Positions 44,869 to 57,617 of a stretch of 64,000 nt of DNA are shown piece by piece. The translations under genes and the position numbers were made by a program. Each line of letters starts with the position of its first letter. Within the stretch, counting starts at the first letter, position 1. This DNA is from Erythroxylum novogranatense (Eukaryota; Streptophyta; Magnoliopsida; Malpighiales; Erythroxylaceae): NCBI GenBank assembly GCA_029891385.1, contig CM057230.1, forward strand, positions 50,633,414-50,697,413, written 5' to 3'. Below the pieces are notes generated by a model that did no database searches, was not told the DNA's origin, and was given only the letters and a program-made list of their open reading frames with translations.

Positions 44869-47800
44869 TGTTGGGATCTGATCTGGAGACCGGATCCCAA
44901 TCGAAAAAGGAAACATAACCATATTAGAAGCGAATCAAAAGCGAAAGTCAAAGAAAACGAACAAAGCGAAACCCAAAACAAAAAGGCATAAATGAATCAA
45001 ACCGAAATCGAATACTCGGAATCATAAAGCGAAGGAATCCGTAGTGGATACATAAGGCGAAAACACATTACGAATCGAAATCGAATTATCGAATTACAGA
45101 AATACGAAACAAATACGAATCGAATCGAAGAAAATGAAACCGAATCTGACATCCGAAACAAATATCTTAGTAATAGCTCAACTTGTCGCGTTGGAAACCT
45201 TAGACTTAACCTATTCGAATCTGAAAATCGATGCAATTTTTTTTTCTTCTTCATTCTTTTCATCTTAATTTATCGTATACAAATCCAAATCTTCCAATAC
45301 TTAATTTTCCTCAATTGGAAAATTCATCCTCATAACCAAAATTCAAAACATACAATTTTTCTTATTCATATCATAACACAAAATCATCTTTAACAAAAAC
45401 CATACAACCAATTCTATCAAAAATTCGGCAGCATAATAGCTGCATTTTAACTAACCCAAAACCTACAAATGGTAAATACACTTCTATATCTCAGCCCAAT
45501 CACACAATCATCAACTTCCACGGACCTCCCATCCGGAATCCCAAACAAATTCTAATTCAATTCCCATTCATACACATATACAAATTCATATTTCAATCAA
45601 ACCCAAACCAATCATATTTATAAACCATCACAATTCATATCCCATCATCATGCACATTCATCTATATCCATATATATCCAAATCACATTCAATATCTCAA
45701 ATCCATATTCAAAATCCCCATTCAATATCCAATTACATATATATAGCATAACCATACACAATTTTTCATAGCCAAATCAACAATCATATACAATGCCATC
45801 CATAATTTAATTCAATACATAATTCCAGAATTCATATACATCACAACTCAACTATTTGCCCAATTTCATAATTCACATACATCCTAAAATAATACTTGTA
45901 ATACATTAATGGGAAAATCCAGTCTTATACAAACCGATACAAAAATCCCAAATTTATACAAAATACAAACGAAACAAAATTGAATAACACATTTTGACAT
46001 TCTTTCATCTGATCTCCTACTCGAATACCTGGAGATGGGGATGAAAAGGGGGGGTGAGCACAAAGCTCGTGGATAATATGTTTATAAATTGAACCATAAG
46101 TAAAAACATTTTTCCAAAACTCATTTTTCATTCAAAACATTTTACAATCTGAAATTCATCAAAAGCTTATTGTTTTCAACTTTCATTTTCCAAAACAATT
46201 TTAACAATTTCTAAAATTTCATGATTGAAACTCACTTTCTCAATTCACAAATTTCTCAAACTTTTACAATTCATAAACAAACTCCAAATATGAATGCACA
46301 CAGATATAAACAAAACAAAAACATATAACACATTAAATGGTTTGGCTCAGTCTAAAAATAGAACGTACTGCACATTCCCGCATAGCGGTCCTGTGCAACC
46401 GTGAACAGAACGTACTGCACATTCCCGCATCGCTGTCCGTTGTAGCCGTGACTTATGGGAGTCTGAGATCGGAACTTCAATGCCTCTAGCGAGCAGCCGG
46501 GAGAAGGCTTAAAAACAGACAAGTGCGTACTTGTCCCACTTATGGGACCTGACCAAACTCACATAAACACATAATTGAAAACGAAAATTCGGAATGCCCA
46601 AAGGCTCATTTTGAAATCTTGATTTTCAAATTTTTCATATCATATTGAACTTGACACATTCACAAGCACATGTCTAAACATGAAATCATATAGCAATTCT
46701 AATACAATTCAAATCATCAATTTAATCACATATCATATCAATCAAAGACATAACAATGAATGCAATTATTTCTTTAAAACATAATCAAACGTATACAAAT
46801 TCATAAAGCATATTGCTCAAAATTTTCAAATAATTCAAAAACATGAATTTTATAAATCTTGCATTTTCTAAAAATCATTTCTAAAATATCCTTCAAATCA
46901 TAATTTTCAAACATTTATATAAACATTAATTTATCAAAATTTGCTTCTTGAATTTTCAAATACACATGCTTAGCTTAAAATTCAATAAATAAACGTACTA
47001 CCCACCTCAAATCGATGCTAGAAGCTTGTTCCTAGCTTCAATTTGACCATTGCTTCTTTCTTTCTTCCAATTGAAATTTTCCTAAATCAAATTAACCTAA
47101 ATTCAACATCATAAATGACATAATCCTCAAATTGAGTTTAGAAAACACTAATTCCACATATAATCAAACTATCTAAATCATAAATTTCCAAAAACTCCAA
47201 ATTGCAAAAATTGGGCATAAACCCTAGTTCCCAACTATCCAAAATTGAATCAATTACAACATGTAATCTGCAAAATTAACTTCATAATCCACAAACCCAT
47301 ATCATTTCCATGATTTCTAGACCAACAATTCATTAAAAAATTAAAGATCAAAAATCACCTCTTACCTCAATCTCTTCCAATTTCGGAATTTGCCAAGCCA
47401 GATGGGAAGCTTTCCTCCTTTTCCATGTTTTTCCCCTTAAATCATCTAAAAACCTTGCTTGAAACTCAAGAAAATCGGAACCCTATTTATTTTTCTCTCT
47501 TCTTCCACGAAAGCTCCCCTTTCTCTCTCCTTTCTTTCCTTTCTTTCTTTCTTTTCTCCCACATTTCGGGACTTCCTCTTGCCCTACACGATAGCCACCT
47601 CTCTTTTATATGGCCATGTCATTAAATGAGGGTAGAAAGACCTAATTGCCCCTCCATGTAAGGCTAAATCCCTAACTCTTTAAGTGGTGTTTCAAAATTG
47701 CCCCTGAACTTTACTTTAAGTCATGCTTACTTTTAGACAATTTTTTAATCATTAATTTGAAGGAATTAGTCAAAACTTCCTTCTAGACAATTGTTCCTTA

Positions 47801-49001
47801 TTGTCTTAGTTTCGTAACGCCATCAGAATCATTCAATTTGGAGTACTACATCAAAAATTGTGCTCCAAATAGTTCGGATATGTCTTATGCTAAATCATTT
47901 TCTAGTACGTTATTTCCATCCAAAAATTGACATTCTTATAGACTAAAATGAAATTTGATTTCTTCATAAAAATTTTATCACTATTTCTCTAGTTTAATTC
48001 AAATTAATAATCACCTCATTTGGATAACTAGAGCAAAATTTATGGCCAAAATACGTTCAGATGTTCCTAAACCAAGACTGAACATTAATCTGAACTTCAA
48101 TTCAGAAATTGAAAATATCAAGGGCTAATTGAAATTCAATCCCTTCATATTATTTGTAGCCCCATGTCTTAATTTTATTTTGCCTCAAAAATCACTTCAA
48201 TCAAATCTCCACATATCCTAAATTTCGAAAAAGACTGAACAATGTTCAAAAAAATTATCTGACTCACTTTGATTAAATTAATCATCCTCAATTTAATCTC
48301 AAGAATTTTCAAATTTCCCATAAAAATGTAATTAATTGTCTTAGGAATCCAACACTTCAAAAACCAAGTTAATCGGATATCAGATGGAAAAGATATAAGT
48401 AAAAGATTGGATAAGGTCGAATGAGAAAGGAAAGTAGCAAAATCAGAAAGAACAAATCATTCCGATTTTCATAAGATGTGAGCATATTCCAAGAAAATCA
48501 CCTTATTCCTTATTGATTCAACTTCTTTATCTAATACCAAACATGAAGCTCTATGTCTCTTGATCATTTTGAAGAAAGAATCATCCCAATCGGAGCCCTA
48601 TAGCTCAAGATATGCTTAAAACGCTAAAGCTTGCACATACTCAAATCATGCTCTTCTAACCGACCTCTCATAATTTTTCAATCAAACTTTTTCAATTCAA
48701 CTCCAAATGATACACATATTCATGGGGAGAAAGATACATGTCTCAGAAATCGATTGGTCTAAGAATCACCTCAATTGGAGGTCAGATGAGTGAGTTATTC
48801 CCAAAAGAATAACCCATGCTTAAACCCTAAATTGATTTGTACCTCTCCTGGATAAATCGACATAAATTTCAATCTAGAAGCCAAATTAATTTTGTTCTTG
48901 ACCATTAGAAATTAGACTTCTAGGTCTACAACTCTTATTAAGACCACAAAATCAGATTCGGCCTCTAAAAGTGTCAAAAATCTCCATTTTCACAAGCTGA
49001 C

Positions 49002-49163
49002 CCGTGAATGTCCGTTTAACAGACATTCACGGCCTTGGAAGCACCATTTCATTCGAGAAAGTCAGTTAAACGGACATCCATGTCCGTCTAACAGACATGA
49101 GCGAAAAAAAGGTTCCTTTTGACCTGAAAAGGTCTGTTAAACGGACTTCCATGTTCGTTTAAC
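49002..49163. repeat. Cassette of three hairpins built on GTCCGTTTAAC words
   Basis: Hairpin 1: CCGTGAATGTC and GACATTCACGG (49002-49012, 49022-49032), perfect 11-bp arms around CGTTTAACA. Hairpin 2: ACGGACAT-CC-ATGTCCGT (49070-49087). Hairpin 3: GTTAAACGGAC and GTTCGTTTAAC (49136-49146, 49153-49163), 10 of 11 paired. This is the family-specific cassette of this LTR. Confidence 0.85.
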
Positions 49164-49805
49164 GGACATGGGTTTCACAAATCCCTTTCAACCTTCTCCA
49201 ATGCTTCCAACAATCATCCTAACACTATATACACTTATAATCTTCACAAATTCACTTATTCAAAAGTCTAAACATTTCATAACAATCCAAACAACAATTT
49301 CAATTCACAAATTTCTCAAATCTCAACTTAATTGATTCTTCAAAACCTTAAGTTTCAAACATTCATCAAAGCTATCACAACACAAATTTTATGCAACATC
49401 TTAACTTGTATCAATCATAACTCTTAACTCCAACCTTGAAAACTTGCATAATTGGTATCGTTGTAAAGATAAAAGAACAAGCTACAACTTTGAAGAAGGC
49501 AACTTGGGTCAATTTTATTTCAATTATTCCAAAATTTTCCTCGAATAAACATACACGTTTTTATCCTCATGCAAAACTTAACATTCATCCCAACCTCACT
49601 AATTCTATTTCAACCTCATTCAAGCAATTTAATTTGCCATTGGAATTTATCCTACACTCAACCTCAATGCATATGATTTCTTACATTCAATAGCATCATG
49701 TGTAACATCCCATCTCTGATGGGAAGGGTATTTTAGTACATTGGGACGGGGACGGGTTAGGAGTATTGAATTATAACTCGGCATGAACATATGTCATGCA
49801 GCCAC

Positions 49806-49812
49806 TATAAAT
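49806..49812 (+). promoter_or_regulatory. TATA-like box of E3 LTR
   Basis: TATAAAT in CACTATAAATGG, 105 bp into the LTR, repeated in the 3' LTR at 57723-57729. If used, most of the 4.4 kb LTR would be transcribed. Not proven. Confidence 0.4.
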
Positions 49813-51345
49813 GGTGAGTTTTGCACAGGCATATAGTCATACATGCATTCATGACATTTCCCGGCCTAAGTGTCTAATTGTGATCTTTTGTGAAATTGGT
49901 GTGATAATAGGATTTGAAAAAAATATTTGGAGTGTGCCATAGAGTGTTTTACATTTTTAGGGATTTATGGGAATTTTTCTGGAATTATCCGGAGAAAATT
50001 TCGATCCAAGCAAAATCATTGGTACATGGCCTAAAAGTGTTTTTGGAGTGAAAGTGTGGTTTTCGTGTTTAAAAAATTATTTGGAGTGGACTATCTTATG
50101 TTTTACAAATTTGGACAATTTAGGTAATTTTCAAAAAAATGATTCGAGGGAAATGCCCGGAAATTCCCGGACCGGAAAAAAATCGCTAAGTAATGACGAA
50201 CCTTCGATTTTGGTAGCGAAAATGCGACCAAATGGTACTGTCATTTTGGATATATTATTTTGAGAATTGTTATAGAGCCATTAGCATTAGTGGGATGAAA
50301 GATTAATTGGGATTAGTGCTTAATTAATTAAGATTAGCTAAATTTTGTCTTTGCTTCATTAAAATGCCATGTGTCCCTTTTAAATTAATTGGTTTTGTCT
50401 TCTTCCATCCTCATCTCGACCTTCTCCTTATTCTTTTAACATATATGAACTACTTGGAAGCTTAGTAGTCATCAAAACTTCTTCCTTCCTCCTCCTTTTG
50501 TTGTTTTGCTCTTCCTTCATAATTACTTGCTTTTCATTTAGCCACACCTAAGATCAACTTGAACTTGGAAATTATGATGATTGTGATGGTCGAAGGTGGG
50601 AAGGTAAAGTAGAGGTTGGTGTTTTTGTTTGAAGATTTGGGAAACTTAAAGCTTGAAGCTTGGAAAAAAATTTAAGAGTTGAAGCCTTGGAGATTTGGAA
50701 AGTTTACAACTTGTTAGGTGAGAATTTATGTTTGATGTTTGCTTTTATGCTTTTGGTAGTTAGAAGCATGCATGGAGATCCTTTATACATTTACTTGATC
50801 ATCATAGTAGAAGGTTTGAATGGGTTTAAATGTATACTTAGTTATAGATGAATGAATGACTATACTTTTTATTGATTTTAGCTTGGTTTTGGATTGAGTT
50901 TTGCAAGGTTAGATGAAAGGAAATCTTAGGAAGATAATATGTGTAGGTGCTGCCACTTATGCTCTCTTATATAAGTATATGTTGTGATGAATTTGTGGTT
51001 GAATTAGAGGTATAAATGGGTGCTTAGTGATGTGTTATTGATGTTAGAAGTGATAGGAGTTAGGTTGTAGTTGAAAAGCTGGAAAATGCAATTTGACATA
51101 TTGTAATGTTTTGATCATAACTAATTGTGTAAGTGAGAAAATGAGGTGAGGTTGGTGCCCAATGAAACTTTGGGATGTTGGCTACAATTTTGTGTGAAAT
51201 GGGTGTTGTTAAATTGTAATGCTAGAAGGGCGAAATTTTGCATGGAAAGTTACTGTTTTATTGCCTGTGAACAGTACCCGAAGTTATGACCTGATTACTT
51301 TGTTGATTTTTCTAAATTAATTGGTATGGAACTAGGAAAAATGGT

Positions 51346-52210
51346 CTTCATGGAAGTTGTAGAATATTGAGTTAGCTTTCCATTGCCACTGATCTTGCTA
51401 ATTTTCGAGTTGTATATTGGGAGATATGAACTGATTTCTATGGACTGGTTTTGGGCATGTTGATGAAACCTAGTGTAAGTGTCTTCTTGGAAGCAATTTT
51501 AACAATTTTTGTGCACTGAATTGGTGTGAGTGATCTTCTGCAAAGTTGAAGAGGAAGAAATTATCTTGAAAATGAGATATGGCATATAATTTTTAGAGTT
51601 CAGAGTTGAGAGTTATGATTTTGCAAAAACTGATCCTGCATTAGGTTAGGAATTGCTGATCATGGCAGTAACTTGTATGACAGTTTTGAAATAGTTAGAA
51701 ATTAAATTGGAAATTGAGTTCTTCATGAACATTGAAGTTTGAGGATTTATCTTTTCAGGGGTATAAAGTTCAGATTTTTCTGACTTGTGTACAGGGAGTT
51801 ATGCTTGTTATAAGTTTACTGCTCAAATTGAATGATTTCAGGGACAGCAACATTGAGTGAATTAATTGACTTGTTTAGCAATGGAATTTGATTTTGGGTT
51901 GTTCATGAAAGTTGTAGATGACATTTTGAACTTATTGAGCATATTTATGTGGTAATTTTTGGCTGAAGAATATGAGAGTTATGGAAATTTCAATGTACTG
52001 TTCTGTTTTAATGGGATTTGAGTAGGCAGTAGCTTTGAAGGGATTTTTGACACCCTTAAGGGTGAAATTGATTTTTATGGTCTTCTTGAGAATTGTAGAG
52101 GGTTTCATGATCTTTCCAACAAGCTATGGTTTGTAATTTTCTGAATTGTGTGCAATGCATTATGGGTGTTGAAAAATTGGATTGGAAATTGAAAAAAAAA
52201 AGGGGAGAAA
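51346..52210 (+). repeat. E3 ladder of five ~180-189 bp modules
   Basis: CTTCATGGAAGTTGTAG and variants at 51346, 51535, 51721, 51901 and 52082 (spacings 189, 186, 180, 181), each followed about 75 bp later by GAGATATGAA, GAGTTATG or similar. This is the same module type as in E1, in a different family. The 3' LTR has the same series at about 59263-60020. Confidence 0.75.
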
Positions 52211-52224
52211 TGGGATCACGCCCG

Positions 52225-52354
52225 GTCACTAGGGCGACGCGTCGCCCTAGTGACGAGCGCATAAAAACGCGTCGCTAGGCGCGACGCCGCGCCTAGCGAC
52301 GAGGCTGAATGACTCAGCCCCGCTGGGGCGAGACGTCGCCCCCAGCGAGGCTGA
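52225..52354. repeat. E3 cassette: three successive long palindromes
   Basis: 52225-52254 is a perfect 30-bp palindrome, each half GTCACTAGGGCGACG or its complement. 52270-52301 has 14-bp perfect arms (CGTCGCTAGGCGCG) around ACGC. 52311-52354 has long arms (GACTCAGCCCCGCTGGGGCG...) with one mismatch and one gap. The block is very GC-rich in an AT-rich LTR. The 3' LTR counterpart is about 60156-60285, where the second hairpin has 13-bp arms (CGTCGCTAGGGCG at 60200-60212 and its complement at 60217-60229). Confidence 0.95.
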
Positions 52355-53009
52355 GTCTTTGTTTTTTTTTTATTATTTTATTATTTTAGTTATTAATTGA
52401 TAATTTGGGATTTCATGCTTCTTTTGTCAATTTCTTTTCCGTCCGACGTCCGATTGACCTGATTCTTGAGGCATCGGATTCGTTGAATATTTAATTTCAT
52501 TTTGTGAAAATTTGGGAATTTTGGACGGAAATTGACGGGGCCCGGTAGCGGAGCCTTTAATCATTTATTTTGTTTAATTGGGGACCTATAGAGGTCCGAA
52601 TTGCGCCGTCGGCGCCAATAGGTTTCTAATTTTAGACGGATTTTATTATGGGAAATTTGGATTTAGGGCGGAAAATTCATGAACTTGCATATTTCACCTA
52701 CATGTGCACAAATTGCATCTGTAGTGACTCGTTCTTTCTCTGTTTCTTATAGAGGCCCAAGTGGAGCGTCGTCAGACTGACGGGGCGGAAACTTCCCGGC
52801 ATTAGCTCGGAAGTAATAGGTGAGTAACCTAGTTAGTTCCTCAACCTTTATGTGTTTAAGATTTTGCAATTATGCCATGTGGAGATAATGGGGGGTTTAT
52901 GTGTGTTTGATTTTGATTGATTTCGGACCATAGGTGTCTGAAATATTTGGAAACTTGTTATTGAAGTGCTATTTGTGTGTAACTATTTGTGAATAAGTAC
53001 ATTGGAGAT

Positions 53010-53396
53010 CTCGGACTAAAGGTCCGAGGGAATGGGAAATAAATATTGAAGTGTTAAAATTGTCTGTTTTGATACATTGGATGTGACTTTTAATATGATA
53101 TGGTAGGATGCAATAAATTGTAAATGTATAGGACTGAAACACCGGACCGAAGGTCCGAAGAAACGAAAATTGGTCACTGAACTATAACTGACTGTAAATG
53201 GGAATTAGAGCATATGCATTCATGCATAATGGCATGATCAGATAAAGCGATTGTGACGAGCAAAGACCGTGTCGGGACATATCACGCCTAACGTATATGA
53301 GAGCTTTCACTCAACGCAGAGACCTCGGGTCCAACGTATTGAGCCTCGGGCTCAATGTATTAGGCTTCAAGCCCAATGTTTTCGAGCCAGCGGCTC
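53010..53396 (+). repeat. E3 mini-hairpin ladder
   Basis: CTCGGAC-TAAAG-GTCCGAG (53010-53028), CGGACC-GAA-GGTCCG (53143-53157), GACC-TCG-GGTC (53321), GAGCC-TCG-GGCTC (53341-53353), GGCTT-C-AAGCC (53363-53373), GAGCC-AGC-GGCTC (53384-53396). The last four are about 21 bp apart. Same kind of array as in E5, with other stems. Confidence 0.8.
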
Positions 53397-53609
53397 AACG
53401 CAATGTGCCCATCAACGGGACGATTTGGTAGCAGTCACAACAACGTAATGAAAATGGAAAGGGTCTCATGTGCATTGCATATATGGTATGATTAAATGTG
53501 GATCGTATGAAAGCGTCGCCTTACATTTGTGAATTATGATTGTATGTGATAATTGGTAAATTGTGTGTTTATGCATGAATTGGGTGAACCATCGATGATG
53601 GTTTCTCAC

Positions 53610-53625
53610 TGAGTTCGCAAACTCA
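53610..53625 (+). other. E3 conserved LTR stem-loop
   Basis: TGAGTT-CGCA-AACTCA, flanked by TCAC and CCC. It is preceded by a second hairpin, AACCATC-GAT-GATGGTT. It corresponds to the stem-loop of E1 at 4137-4151 by position and flanks. Present unchanged in the 3' LTR near 61552. Confidence 0.65.
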
Positions 53626-54060
53626 CCCAACATTGCATCTATTTTTCAGGAAATGGAGAGTACCCCGTTGGACACACGGGAGTACGTATACTGCTAGCAA
53701 GACAGAGTATCGGGTCGGGATCAGTGTCGTCCGTATCTGCATTAGTGTATTCATTTGATATTTAGTAGGCCCAATTGTTTACTTGTAATTGTATAGAGTG
53801 ACTGAGCACTAATGAGTGCTAATAATGAGTGAAATTGTTTTATCAGTGAAATGGTTTAATATTTGAAAATGTTTTGTTATAATTGGGCCAAGTCAATGAT
53901 TTCTTTGCGCACTCTATTTGTGAATTTGATAAAAAAAAAATGTCATACGATTTTTGGTTAACAAGGTAATGACTGTTCTAGTACGCCACCCTCGCTGGTC
54001 ACGGGCTCGGATATCACCATGGATATCGGGTTCGGGTCTCGTCGGGAGTGGGGTGCTACA

Positions 54061-57000
54061 TTTGTGGTATCAGAGCCCAGAAGTACAATCTTACATGGGC
54101 TTTCAAAAAACAAATGGGTGTGTCTAGTTATGTGTATTTAAGTTGTGTCACGGCAGATAGTGACAACTGATCCCCAGTGCAGTATGTGAGTCGTATGCAT
54201 AAATATGTCTCAGTTGTTTAAGCGGTTAGAAAAAAGTGAGAAAAAGGATACTGTGTTAGAGTGTGATAAAAGGAAGAAATGGATATCGCAAAATAGGAAA
54301 GAGTGTATGGTTCGATCAGACAGACGAAAAATTTAGTGTGCTGGTATTGACGGGTATATTGTGAAGTACAATATTGGAGTTAGATTGGGTATATCCTAGA
54401 AAAAAAATAGAGTTGTGATAACGGGAAGATTTCCAGTGTATAAGGTACATGAAAATAAAGTGTTCTATGATATAGAAAAGCTACAATTGGGATTGATTAC
54501 CGTGATGAGAGTTATATATAAGGATTGGTGATTTGGAGTCAAAATATATTAAGTGCAAAATCAAGAATGATTTCACATCTGTGATATTGATTTGAGTACG
54601 GAAATATATGGGTAGAATGCCATAATGAAAAGATTGGAATGTAAGACAATGAAATGGATAGATGAAAAAGTTGTTCGGGTTTAATTGATCTGCCTAAGTA
54701 AATGCACACCTGCTTATGGGAGCCCTATGGTAAGTGAAAATGTTCAGTTGCAATTGCTGAGTTAGTGGCTAATTGCTAGCCAGAATTTTTGTAAAATAAT
54801 AATAATTCTTTATGAGTTAGAATAAGAAACGAAAGTGCTTATGCTGATCAGTTGTATAGGAATAGAGATTGTATATGATCCTCATGAGCGAGGACGGGTG
54901 TAAACAGGAAGGTTGCTGAGTGCAGAATATATTGTCACTGTAAGTGTATATCTGATAGTGGGATTACAATCACGGGTGAAATGATTAAGCATAAATGAAT
55001 AATTTGCGTGATTATGATATAGGAAGAAATCGGTGGCCTATTACGTAAGCTCCGATTATAATGCCGGTAGCTCAAGTTCAAAATGAGTGAGAGTAAGACA
55101 TGAGAATGCGATCAATTGAGAAAGAAGTGAGACAGTTAAAGATGTTAGCATCGGTAATGAGTTTGAGAGAAGAAAATGAGGGACATGAATAGAGTAAGGT
55201 CCCCATGATCGAGAACTGGTATCAAAAAGAGAATGGTTATCGAGAATTAAATGCAATTAAGGTATTTTTAGCAGTATGATCTATTAATGGGCAAATTGAG
55301 GGGACTATGGAGATATATTGTCAGATAGGATGTGATGATTATGGCGAGATAATAGAGGAAAAGAAATTGTTTAAGTGCTCTTCAGAGATTTATCTTCGTG
55401 ATGTATCAAGAGTAACTGATGTGTATTACATCTGGCAGCGACTCTAGCGTAAGAGCTAAACTAAGTTACTGAAAAAAAGTGTACATTATGTTAATGAGAT
55501 GGTTCTGATTATGTAAGAGAAGTACTGCATATTAAGGCAATATTTATTTGTGAATTTGAGAGGAGTAAAAAAAAAAAAATTGTGTATATTTTGTGTAATT
55601 ATGTTTTGAAAGCACGAGATCGATATAACGATTGTTTATTCAAGTCAATGAGTGATCTATCGTGAATAAATTAAGTTATGTGTGGAGAAATGAAGGTAAG
55701 GAACATGTGCAGAATATGTTATGATGAGACAGATTATACGAAAATTGTTCCTTATTGGAGACGTTCGATAATTAAAAAGTTACATGAATCAACTATGGGT
55801 ACGGAAAAGGAACATGTCTCAATTGTGTTGTAGTGGATAATAGATATAAGCATAAGAAATCGATACATTGGTATAGGTGAGGAGATTGGTTATCATCCAA
55901 GTTTCATAAGAGTGAAATAAGCGATGAATTAGGATGCGAACATGGGATATTGGGAGAATTAATTAAGATATAGGTATTGCTAAAATGCGAAAGTTCAAAA
56001 GATATGTGTATGCGGAATGTGGAATTAATGAGAACTAATGGAATGCCGGATGCGTTCATAAATTGTTAAATATTTTCTAGTTTTAGCAAATCGACAAGAA
56101 TAATTGAGGAAAACATGTGATTATTATGACTGATGATCATAAAGGAGACATGTGAAGAATTGACTATCTATATGGAAGTGTTCCAGTAAAGGTTCTGATG
56201 TGATCTATGGAAATTGGATAAAGTGATTTTATGCACCTTGGGACAAATATGATTCCATGGGCGGTATTATGATTGATAATTTGAAATTTGTTATTCTGAG
56301 TGTGGCCTAAAAGCTTGGAGACATAATCGTACAGAAATAGTTTGGAGAGGTCTATGAATATGCAAATCGATAACGATTGAGTTATTTCATGCATCTGAAT
56401 GATTGAAAAGGATTCAATGGCTGATTACTCCAAACTAAGCTAATGGTGCAATTCAAGGAATTGAACAAAGAAATAAATAAATTCAATTGCAGAAGATCCA
56501 AATTTGGGTAATAAAGTTATCAAATCTGGTGTATTATTGCGTATTAATAGTCGAACTAAAAAAAAAAAAGGGGGCAAAAGAAAGTATTATTAGCTATGGG
56601 AATTTCAAAGGTGGTGTGCATCAAAACGGATTGGCAAAACCCGAAGTGAGGAAGTAGAAATTGTAAACCGTATCAAAGAACTTTAGATAACTCCATTTGT
56701 TGAGGAAAGTGATAGGTATAGTTCGAATTAAGACATATGGGTGATATTCATTACGGGAACTGTTAGTGAAAACGTAAGGAATGATCGAAGCTTTATGTTA
56801 TAGCAAGAGCGAATTGAAAGGTTAGGATGGGAAAACGAATGATTATAAGTAAATGGTTCGAGAAAGCATAAGAAACAATCGAAGTGTTATGTTTTAGTAA
56901 AAGTATTGTGGAAAAGCAATTGATGGTTAACCGATGATATGTGTGATTAACCAACAGGTGCTTTTGGATTTCATTGGGATATGAGATTGATATATAGGGC

Positions 57001-57617
57001 AAAGTGATTGTGGTATGACAATCATTATATTGGTGTCACCATTCGAAAAGTGAATAAGGGGTCTTACTGCCAAAAAGGAGTCACTATCCCTATATTATGT
57101 GATCAGGGCAATAAAGTGATAGGTTAAGCAATTTAAGATGGTAACATTGAGTTGAATTGATTCACACCGAGGTTATAAATCTCATGAGATTTGTGTTTTG
57201 ATAATAACGGAATCTGATAAGCGTAAAGGAAATATTTTGAAGGGTATGGCCTCGGCTAAAATGTACTTAGATGGAAATAAAGGTGTAATTAAGGGAAATT
57301 GAATTCGTGAGGAGTGGCCTTTATGCGATTGTGGTGTGAATAGAATTATGGATTGAAACTTAAAAGATGATTCGGATTCACAAAGTGTTTCATAGATAGA
57401 ATTGGAAATATTGTTAGGATCACGAATTGTGCGTAATCATGTAAAGTTGAGAAAGGAAAAGAGTCATTGATTGTTTTGATTTCCGTTCATTGACCGAATG
57501 TGGTCGTGTAGTGAAAACAGTGGGAAACAGAGGGTATTAATCAAAAAGACTCCCCTGCCTTCCTGATAAATCGTATATGAAATTTCGAGGACGAAATTTT
57601 TATTAGGAGGGGAGAAT
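54061..57617 (+). other. E3 interior, 3.6 kb non-coding
   Basis: PBS TGGTATCAGAGC at 54065-54076, polypurine tract AGGAGGGGAGAAT at 57605-57617. No ORF over 80 codons on either strand and no gag or pol motif that I can recognise. This is the LARD pattern: retroelement ends with a long non-coding interior. Oddly, purine-rich GAA/ATG words persist throughout, so it may be very decayed coding sequence. Confidence 0.85.

Larger units (their letters stand above)
49701..54060 (+). repeat. E3 5' LTR, 4360 bp
   Basis: Contains a TATA-like box near its start, a purine/pyrimidine-rich stretch (50400-50550), five ladder modules (51346-52100), the palindrome cassette (52225-52354), a short inverted ladder (GTCCGATTGACCTGATTCTTG at 52448), mini-hairpins (53010-53396), a stem-loop (53610-53625) and a GC-rich end with GATATCACCATGGATATC (54011). 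A 63-codon ORF (50660-50851) is present in both LTRs but resembles nothing I know. Confidence 0.93.

Noticed and set aside
54061..57617. Hidden gag-pol in the E3 interior
   Set aside because: I looked for zinc-knuckle, YVDD/FIDD and integrase motifs in all frames by eye and found none convincing; a sensitive profile search would be needed.
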